A DNA stretch of 64,000 bases. Source: Cervus elaphus. Taxonomy: Eukaryota > Chordata > Mammalia > Artiodactyla > Cervidae. Every line of letters starts with the position of its first letter. Within the stretch, counting starts at the first letter, position 1. Position numbers and translations under genes: made by a program. Of this stretch, positions 56,303 through 64,000 are shown piece after piece. The stretch covers positions 34,960,001 to 35,024,000 of the forward strand of contig NC_057838.1 of the NCBI RefSeq assembly GCF_910594005.1, written 5' to 3'. The notes under the pieces are model-generated. The model had not been told where the DNA came from and did not search any database. It worked only from the letters and a program-made list of their open reading frames with translations.

Positions 56303-56505
56303 GACTTCTCTGATGACTCAATGGTACAGAATCTGCCTACAATGCAGGAGACAAGGGTTTGATCTCTGGGTCAGGAAGATCCCCTGGAGGAGGAAATGGC
56401 AACCCACTCCAGTATTCTTGCCTGGGAAATCCCATGGACAGAGGAGCCTGGTGGGTTGTAGTCCAAAGGGTTGCAAAGATTCGGACCAACTGAGCACACA
56501 CGCAG
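56303..56505 (+). mobile_element. Bov-tA SINE
   Basis: The tRNA-like head cttctctgatgactcaatgg, B-box-like ggtttgatctctgg, ggaaatggcaacccactcc and a Bov-A tail ending cggaccaactgagcac. Confidence 0.9.
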
Positions 56506-56921
56506 TAAGGTAGTGAGAGAGCTGAGCTCTGCCTTCAGAATGCACTCCGTGCACACACTCTCTGTCTTGATTATAGAATCTGACAACCTCAAAGAGTGGA
56601 AAAGCTCAGCTGTGTCCTCCCTAGCCCCTCAGGTCACAACATGCCCTCAGAAAAGGATCCCACACCTTTTACAGATTGTTTTTAAAATCTTACTTATTGT
56701 GTAATAAAAATGGTTATGGACTGAAAAGGGCAGGAAATATCTCTGAGTGGGTTGAGGAAGAATCTTACGGGTTGGCAGGCATTCAGCGTTTGAAACCACC
56801 TCAGGAGCTAAGTCATATTTTATAAAGAAAACACTCACTTAGCATGTATTCAAGATGTCTTTGTCCCTTATACACGAGGGCAGAGTTCTTTTTTTCTCCA
56901 CTGCATTTTCTATTTTATTTT
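56506..56921. other. Unassigned sequence
   Basis: No recognised element. Confidence 0.35.
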
Positions 56922-57823
56922 TATGTCTCATATTTTTTAATTGAAGTATACTTGATTGACAGTGTTGTGCGAGTCTCTGCCACTGCAAAGTGACTCTCTT
57001 ATCCACACATATACATTCTTTTTTTTAACACCCTTTTCCATTATGGTTTGTCACAGTTACTGAATGTAGTCTCAATGCTATTCATTAGGACCTTGTTGTC
57101 TATCCATTCTACATGTAATAGTTTTCATTTACTGAACCCAAATTCTCAGTCCATCCCTCTCCCCCTCCCCTTAAGCAACCACGAGTCTGTTCTCCATGTC
57201 TGTGAACCTGTTTCTGTTTCAGAGATCTGTGCCGTATTTTAGATTTCACGTATAAGTGATACCATATGGTATTTGTCTTTCTCCTTTTGACTTACTTCAT
57301 TTGGTATGATAATCTGTAATATGATGTTCTCAAATGGCATTGTTTCATTCTTTTTTTATGGTTAAGTGGTATTTTATTGTGTATACGTACCATATCTTTA
57401 TCCATTCATCTGTTGATGGATGTTTAGGTTATTTCTGTTTTGGCTACTGGGAAGAGTGCTGCTATGGACATAGGGGTGCATGTATCTCTTTTTAAATTAT
57501 ACTTTTGTCCAGGTATATTCCCAGGTGTAGGATTGTTGAGTCATATGGTAATTCTGTTTTTAGTTTCTTGAGGCATCTGTATAGTGTTCTGCATAGTAGC
57601 TGTATCAGTTTACATTCCCTCCAGCAGTGCAAGAGGGTTTGCTTTTTCTCTGCACCCTCTCCAGCATTTGTTATTTGTAGACTTTTTAATGATGGCCCTT
57701 CTGACCTGTGTGAGGTGGTACCTCGTTGTAGTTTTGATTTGCATTTCTCTAATAATGAGTGATGTTGAGCATCTTTTCATATGCCTACTGGCCAACTCTC
57801 TGTCTTCTTTGGAACTGGGCTGA
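56922..57823 (-). mobile_element. Artiodactyl L1 3' end, 5'-truncated
   Basis: Complement of an L1: ttgaagtatacttgattgacagtg (3' UTR), taggaccttgttgtctatcc and aggattgttgagtcatatgg, ending in ORF2 (tttgatttgcatttctctaataatgag). Minus-strand 57610-57831 retains ELASRHMKRCSTSLIIREMQ. Confidence 0.88.
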
Positions 57824-57839
57824 CAATACAAGAGGCTTG

Positions 57840-58085
57840 AAAAGTTCTTAAACAGTTGGGCTCATCCTCTCTGCCATCTCTGCCATTGACATGAGAAAGT
57901 CATGACCCACTTGACCTGCTGATTCCTGAAGGAAGATGATAATTATGGACAGCACAGCCAGCCCCAACCCAGCCATCCTAAAAGGACTATCGCAGTCAGC
58001 CTGCAGACTGATGACAACCCAGATGTGACTGGTGTCTTATGTCTTCAGGTTTTAGATGGTTTGTTACACAGCATAAATCATTTTA
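57840..58085 (+). mobile_element. MLT1-like LTR fragment
   Basis: gttgggctcatcctctctgcc, gccagccccaacccagccatcc, gactgatgacaacccag and acacagcataaatcattttag follow the 3' half of an MLT1-type LTR. Diverged. Confidence 0.45.
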
Positions 58086-58859
58086 GGGGAAAAAATAGCT
58101 AATTAAATCCAAATAAAACTCTTCAAGTATATTTATACAATATTTTTCACTGAATTCAAAAATTTTTTTCAAGTAAGTTATTCAGAATTCCTAACTCCAA
58201 ATTTCCAAATGTTTTCTTTCTCTCCTTCCACTCACTCTTCTGATTTTAAATCTTCTTAAGCCATTTTTCCTGTAAGCTCCATAAGCTTCTCTATCAGATA
58301 GAAACAAGATGTTTTGCCTTGCCAGTGAAAATTCTCTTTGGGATTTTCTTAAAACTCATCTGCCGTCAAAGGGCACCACAGATGGTTTGCATAGCCATGG
58401 AGGGTGAAATAAATTTCCAGACGTCCAACTCAGTGGGCTTCCCATTGGGTCTGCGGAGAAAAGGAATGGAGGAGCACCCTGAGTTCTACAGTATTTGTGA
58501 ACTGGAGATGTTTTCCTTCAGGGGAGAAACAGAATGAAGCAGATATAGGCACTCTTATATAAACATAGGTTCTCTTCAAAGGGAAAGCTTTTTTATGGAA
58601 ATCCATATATTAAAGCTGAGAGTAGACATATAGGACTGAAATAGTGTATATAATTCCAAGTCAAGATGTTTAGCCTTTGATCCCAGATGGGTTTGTTTTC
58701 TAAATGGGCTAGGCAGTCTGGGATCAGGCTTCTGTTTACAGCCAGCTGAAGATCATATGAAGAACTGACTTCTGAGAAGGGGTACTGACCAGCATCTACT
58801 CTTCTACCCTGCCTTCTATGTGGCCCTTGGGGTTTTATTGCCCCATGTCTCTGAAGCAG
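58086..58859. other. Unassigned sequence
   Basis: No recognised repeat. The plus frame 58319-58537 shows no protein motif. Confidence 0.35.
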
Positions 58860-59080
58860 CAGTATGGAGCTGTGGTTAATAGCACTAACCCTGGAGCCAG
58901 ATTGCCTACATTCAAATCCTTGTTCTACTAGTAGTTAGTGTATAACTGTATAACTTTGGGCAAGTTACTCAGCCTATCTTCTCATGAGGTGATACTGAGG
59001 ATTAGATTAGTTAAGACACTTAAAATGCCTAGAAGAGTTCTGAGCACATATTAAGCACCCTGTAAATGTCTATTGTTGCT
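58860..59080 (+). mobile_element. MIR SINE
   Basis: Well-preserved sense MIR: agctgtggttaatagcactaaccctggagccag, tataactttgggcaagttactcagcc, gaggattagattag and a ttctgagcacatattaagcaccc end. Confidence 0.8.
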
Positions 59081-59316
59081 ATTATCCTTGTGTTACACCT
59101 ATAACTATTAATACTATTTTGGTGCAAACCCTGATTGTCTTCTAAGAACCCACCCCTTCCTGTTCTTGAGTTTATAATCTACAAATGCTGGCTCCGCCCT
59201 CCTTAGTCCTGCCTCTCCAGTTAAGAGTCGTCATTACCTGGCACAGTGATGCAATAAGGTTTGAGTAAGTGACTCAGTCTAACCAGGGAGTTAAAAGCTT
59301 TATATTTTCTTTTGCA
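59081..59316. other. Unassigned sequence
   Basis: No recognised element before the G-rich run and the CHR SINE. Confidence 0.35.
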
Positions 59317-59341
59317 GGGGGTAGGGGGGGGGTGGGGGGGG
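59317..59341 (+). other. G-run with quadruplex potential
   Basis: Runs of 5, 9 and 8 G are separated by ta and t (59317-59321, 59324-59332, 59334-59341). It directly abuts the CHR SINE end. Confidence 0.6.
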
Positions 59342-59652
59342 CTGTTATTTATTTATTTATTTTTGGTTGTGCTGGGTCTTCATTGCTACCTGCAAACTTT
59401 CTCTAGTTGTGGCAAGTGGGGGCTACTCTTCATTGTGATGCTCAGGCTTCTTGTTGTTATGGCTTCTCTTATTGCAGAGCACAGGCTGTAAGTGTGGGGA
59501 CTTCAGTGGTTACGGCATGCGGGCTCAGTAGTTATGATGCATGGGCTTTGTTGCTCCAGGGCATGTGGGATCTTCCCGGATCAGGGATCGAACCTGTGTC
59601 CTCTGTGCTGGCTGGAAAATTCTTATCCATTGCACTACCAGGGAAGTCCCAA
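59342..59652 (-). mobile_element. CHR-type (tRNA-derived) SINE
   Basis: Complement: (ttta)n, ttttggttgtgctgggtcttcattgc, ctctagttgtggcaag, gcatgtgggatcttcccggatc and actaccagggaagtccc. Same family as 7078-7401. The plus-strand frame 59407-59793 is spurious. Confidence 0.88.
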
Positions 59653-59996
59653 GCTGTAAACTTGAGATTTGGCGGGGTTGTGAGAGAGAAGCATGCTTTC
59701 TGTTCCACTGGAAATCAACTCATAAGGAAAAATATTAGATTGGAGTCCATTACAAAGAGCAGAGCCAATAAATGGAGCAAGAGCAGGTCCTGATGACAAT
59801 GTTTAGACCCCTAGATTATGCCCTTCCTCCTATCCATGGAGTTTTTTTCTTTAATGTGAGGCTATGAATTTCCTTTTGGTTTAAATGAGTTCAAGTTGAG
59901 TTTAACAGAAAGAGACCTTACACTCCTTAAAATTATTTTTTTCAGGAAGTTTTATTGAAACTTTGGTTCCTTCTTTGAAGTCTTTCTTGTACATTC
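59653..59996. other. Unassigned sequence
   Basis: No recognised element. Confidence 0.35.
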
Positions 59997-60010
59997 AAGG
60001 TCATTTCCAG

Positions 60011-60219
60011 CTTCCTAGGTGGCATGGTGATAATGAACCCACCTGCCAATGAAGGAGACACAAGAGATGCACATTTGATCCCTGGGTCAGGAAGATCCCA
60101 TGCAGGAGGAGATGAAAGCCCACTCCAGTATTCTTGCCTTGAAAATACCATGGTCAGAGGAGTCAATGGAGTTCCAAAGAGTCAGACACAACTGAGCTAC
60201 TGAGCATGCATGCACTTAC
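60011..60219 (+). mobile_element. Bov-tA SINE
   Basis: A diverged tRNA-like head (cttcctaggtggcatggtg) and a Bov-A tail ending cacaactgagctactgagc. It is flanked by aaggtcatttccag (59997-60010) and aaggccatttcag (60220-60232), a slightly imperfect duplication. Confidence 0.9.
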
Positions 60220-60232
60220 AAGGCCATTTCAG

Positions 60233-60645
60233 GTCAAACTTGAATGAACAAACATAAATTAATCAATATATGACAATCTCATTCAGTTTGAACTATGAGG
60301 AAGTCATTTTAGGGCATTTTTACTTTTAAAGGGTTTAGGGGTATAGCAGCTTATAGTGGAAATCACTGCTTTGTAGCTCTGCCCTGAGTTGTGTATTAAA
60401 CCTTGTCAAATCTAAGAATTCATGGAATATAAAACTGGCAAATAAAACAAAGCAGCTATGATCTTCCCCCCCATGAGATACATTCTGACAGCTTGCAACT
60501 AGATAAAATAGATAGTGGAAGTCCCTTGTCAGTATAACTCAGTTTAAATGTATTGTCAGATTAATAGACTTAGTTATCCACTTTACCAAAGGACCATAAA
60601 AGGAAAGGCTTGACATCATCCCTTCTCATTAACATGGAAAGGGAT
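60233..60645. other. Unassigned sequence
   Basis: No recognised element. Confidence 0.35.
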
Positions 60646-60659
60646 TAAAAAGCATTTCT

Positions 60660-61385
60660 TTCTTTTAATAATTTTTATCACATTATAGTTGCTTTACAAT
60701 ATTATTTTAGTTTCTCCTGCATAGTAGCATGGATGAGTCATACATACACATATACCCTCTCCCTTTCAGATTTCCCTCTGCGTTAGGTCACCACAGAGCA
60801 TTAAGTCGAGTTCCCTGAGATATACAGTAGTTTCTCACTAGTTACCTGTTTTATACATAGTAATTTATATATGTCAATGCCAATCTCCCAATTCCTCCCA
60901 CCCCACCTCTTTCCCCTTTGATATCCATGTTTGTTCTCTATGTCTGTGTCTCCATTTCTGCTTCACAAATAAGGTCATCTATACCATTTTTCTAGAGTCC
61001 ACATGTATATGTGTTAATATATAATATTTGTTTTTCTCTTTCCAACTTACTTCACTCTTATGATTTTCTTTAGGTCCATCCATAACTCTACAGATGACCC
61101 AATTTCATTCCTTTTTATAACCATGCAATATTCCATTGTATATATGTACCACATGTTCTTTATTCATTTCTCTGTTGGTGGATATTTAGGTTGCTTCCGT
61201 GTCCTAGTTATTGTAAAAGTGATGCTGTGAACATTGGGGTACATATGTCTTTTTGAATTATGGTTTTCTCGGGTATATCCTCAGTTGTGGGATTGCTGAG
61301 TTGTATGGTAGTTCTTTTTTTAGTTTTTTAAGGAAACTCCATCTTGTTTTCCATAGTGGCCAGCAACAGTATAAGAGAGTTTCCT
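60660..61385 (-). mobile_element. L1 3' end, 5'-truncated
   Basis: Complement of an L1: tcacattatagttgctttacaat (3' end), ccaattcctcccaccccacctc, accatgcaatattccattgtatatatg and ttgtggtttgctgag-type ORF2 text to about 61385. A probable 14-bp duplication with two mismatches, taaaaagcatttct (60646-60659) and taaaaagagtttct (61386-61399), flanks it. Confidence 0.85.
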
Positions 61386-62516
61386 AAAAAGAGTTTCTAA
61401 GGGGGGCGGGGTTCCTAAGTACGTGAGATTGTGAAGTGGCTAAGTTTGCTTTCAGTGAGCTGTTTCCTACTTCCCATTCTTAGGCATGGATTATTTTTCC
61501 TCCTTATTCTACATCCCCCATTCTGAAATGCTTGTGTTTATACCTTTAAAGAATTTCTGTTGTCTTTTCTACTAATGGTCACATTTACATGGCCCCAAGG
61601 GTGTATACATAGTCCAGGCTGGAGTAATTCCAGTTCTTCCCCTCCACAGCCACAATGATTGGTTCAAGGTGTGGGCATGTGAAACAATGTTAGCCAATCA
61701 CAATCCTTTGGCAGATTTTTCTTTTTAATTGGAGCTGAAGAGGAAGATTCTTTGCTTGTGTGATAACATCTATTAGGGTGTGAGTCCATAGATGCCTGCA
61801 GCCTGGAGAAAACAGATCAGCAATCAACAATAGTAACAAGTTAGTCTTGGAAACATTCAAGGCCTCAGTCCTGTTTACTCCTGAGGGAAGCTTTATCTCT
61901 ACCCTGCCCATGAATTTGTTATGTAAGTAAATAAATATGTCTTCATTTTTTGACACAGAGACTTTGGGTCTCAGTTCTGACATGTAAAGAGCTGGGAGAC
62001 ATCTTCTCATCCTTAAAATAAGAAAAGCAACTCAACAAAATGAAAATCAATTAATTTTCTTTGGCTTTTATTCCCAAGAACCTACAGGCTTTGGAGAACT
62101 CACTCTTTCATGAGCATAGTCCCCAAGAACCCCACTAGATTCTCTCATGGCTCTGGAAGAAGCAGGGGAAATTAATCACAGTAAAATTCACCCAGAACTT
62201 GTATGTAACAAAGAATTCCTCTCCAGGAAAAACTATTTTGCCAGAGCCTTATCCCAATAGGGGAAAAACATTCCTCTACCTCCAGACCCTCAAGCCTTCC
62301 TGTCTCTCCTCTGGGGAAGTGTGGGGTCTGGAGCAAGGGGCACATTGACCACAGGTCAAGGTTTCAAGGAAATTGATAGCAAATGCTATAGGCAAGGAAG
62401 GGAGTAAGAAGCAGATAGAAAATTTTACACCCCTGGAGAAACTAGTGAAGGTGACAAGCCTGAATTTCAGTCTTCTAAAACACTGCGGTTTAATCAGATT
62501 GTAATACTCCCCTCTC
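61386..62516. other. Mostly unassigned; possible old LTR at 61600-62000
   Basis: 61640-61720 (cacaatgattggttcaagg, gggcatgtgaaac, agccaatcacaatcc) resembles an ancient mammalian LTR-type repeat. The minus frame 61690-62010 overlaps it and shows no protein motif. The rest is unrecognised. Confidence 0.35.
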
Positions 62517-64000
62517 TAACAGCTGATCTTTCAATAGAAACTCTTCAGGCTAGAAGGGAATGGCAGGATATATTTAAGTGATGAAAGAGAAAAACCTACA
62601 ACCCAGATTACTATACCCAGCAAGGATCTCATTCAACTATGAAGGTGAAATGAGAAGTTTTACAGACAAACAAAAGCTGAGAGAATTCAGCACCACCAAA
62701 CCAGCTCTTCAACAAATGCTAAAGGATCTTCTCTAGACAGGAAACACAGAAAAGGTTTATAAACTCGAACCCAAAACAACAAAGTAAATGGCAGTGGGAT
62801 CATACTTATCAATAATTACCTCAAATGTAAATGGGTTGAATACCCCAACCAAAAGTCAAAGATTGGCTGAATGGATACAAAAACAAGACCCCTACATATG
62901 CTGTCTACAAGACTATAAACCCCTATATATGCTGTCTGCATACAGACTGAAAGTGAAGAGCTGGAAAAAGATATTTCATGCAAATGGAGACCAAAAGAAA
63001 GCAGGAGTAGCAATACTCATATCAGATAAAATAGACTTTGAAATAAAGGCCATGAAAATAGACAAAGAAGGACACTGCATAATGATCAAAGGATCAATCC
63101 AAGAAGAAGATTTAACAATTATAAATATATATGCACCTAACATAGGAGCACCTCAATACGTAAGGCAAATGCTAACAAGTATGAAAGAGGAAATTAACAG
63201 TAGCACAATAATAGTGGGAGGGTTTAATACTGCACTCACACCTATGGATAGATCAACTAAACATAAAATTAGCAAGGAAGCACAAACATTAAGTGATATA
63301 ATGGACCAGTTAGACCTAATTGCTATCTATAGGACATTTCACCCCAAAACAATGAATTTCACCTTTTTCTCAAGTGCACATGGAACATTCTCCAGGATAG
63401 ATCACATCCTGGTTCATAAATGTAGCCTTGGTAAATTCAAAAAAATTGAAATCATTTCAAGCATCTTTTCTGACCACAATGTGGTAAGAGTAGATGTCAA
63501 TTACAGGAAAAAAAAAAACTATTAAAAATGCAAACTATATAAAAATAAAGACTAAACAACATGCTTCTGAATAACCAGCAAATCACAGAAGAAATCAAAA
63601 AGGAAATCAAAATATGCATAGAAGCAAATGAAAATGAAAACACAACCATTCAAAAACCATGGGATTCAGTAAAAGCAGTGCTAAGGGGAAGATTCATAGC
63701 AATACAAGCTTACCTCAAGAAAAAAGAGAAAAATCAAATGAATAACCTAACTTTACACCTAAAGCAACTAGAAAGAGAAGATATTAAGAACCCCAGGGTT
63801 AGTAGAAGGAAAAAAATCATAAAAATTAGGGCAGAAGTACATGAAAAAAAACAAAGGAGAGGATAGCAAATATTAACAAAACTAAAAGCTGATTCTTTGA
63901 GAAGATAAATAGACGAACAATTAGACTTGTCAAGACAAAAAAAGGAGAATCAAATCAACTATATTAGAAATGAAAATGGAGAAATCACAGCAGACAACAC
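62517..64000 (+). mobile_element. L1 LINE, 5'-truncated, continuing past the window
   Basis: Starts inside the ORF1 C-terminal domain (acagctgatctttcaatagaaac), continues through the ORF1 end (caacaaatgctaaaggatc) and the inter-ORF spacer. It enters ORF2 at 62788 and runs off the window. Same broad subfamily as the full-length copy but more damaged. Confidence 0.93.
62788..64000 (+). pseudogene. L1 ORF2 5' half, damaged
   Basis: Open from 62788 to 63525 (245 codons), covering the endonuclease. N13 (TSNVNG) and the final SDH (FSDHN) are present, but two active-site positions are lost. The QETH glutamate block is replaced by a short tandem duplication at 62888-62937, and VGDFN reads VGGFN. An expanded A-run near 63510-63520 then shifts the frame. 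The continuation 63561-63866 lies in a different frame and stops at 63866. It cannot encode a working ORF2p. The 3' part is outside the window. Confidence 0.93.

Noticed and set aside
59407..59793. 128-codon plus-strand frame
   Set aside because: It is the antisense of a CHR SINE plus flank; the reading is typical of these SINEs and not a gene.

Overview
The window looks like an intergenic or deep-intronic stretch of a ruminant genome, most likely a bovid. No host protein-coding exon, structural RNA gene, CRISPR array or bacterial-type feature could be supported. The assignment rests on repeat content read directly from the sequence. It holds tRNA-Glu-headed Bov-tA SINEs, Bov-A units, BovB (RTE-type) LINE copies, artiodactyl L1 LINEs, CHR-type SINEs, an ERV LTR with bovine-type sequence and a trace of a bovine-type mariner. 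These sit on an older mammalian layer of MIR, L2, MER5A/MER20-like hAT elements, MLT1-like LTRs and eroded L1M.

Layout: 1-7.5 kb is old L1M, hAT and MIR debris cut by Bov-tA and BovB insertions. 7.5-13 kb is repeat-poor and then a long L2 interrupted by another old repeat. 13.2-17.05 kb is a nearly full-length minus-strand BovB carrying two target-site-dated SINEs and a BovB/Bov-tA chimeric 5' end. 17-28.4 kb holds an older minus-strand L1 (19.7-22.0 kb, with a mariner scrap), MIR/L2 remnants, an MLT1-like LTR and an unusual head-to-head LTR-like inverted repeat at about 27.75-28.1 kb. 28.58-36.05 kb is the centrepiece: a full-length minus-strand L1 with a 16-bp perfect target-site duplication, an intact ORF1, an ORF2 broken by one missing base, and a long 5' UTR ending in a YY1-type motif.

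36-47 kb is mostly unique sequence with small repeats (BovB at 40.8-41.5 kb, MER20 at 43.0-43.4 kb). 47.2-48.4 kb is a minus-strand LTR directly abutted by a 5'-inverted (twin-primed) L1. 48.7-49.6 kb is an antisense L2 split by a MER5A. 51.4-53.2 kb is a BovB reverse-transcriptase segment whose frame is broken only by nonsense codons. 53.2-62.5 kb alternates repeat-poor islands with SINEs and L1 3' ends. 62.5-64 kb is the start of another plus-strand L1 that runs off the window.

The only protein-coding content is retrotransposon-derived. L1 and BovB encode the reverse transcriptase and endonuclease activities; Bov-tA, Bov-A and CHR SINEs are non-autonomous. The nested insertions give a readable relative chronology. 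Family names come from recognising consensus motifs by eye, and boundaries without a target-site duplication are approximate to about 10-30 bases. I found no new biological system. The most unusual structures are the head-to-head LTR-like palindrome, the chimeric BovB end, and the L1/LTR junction.
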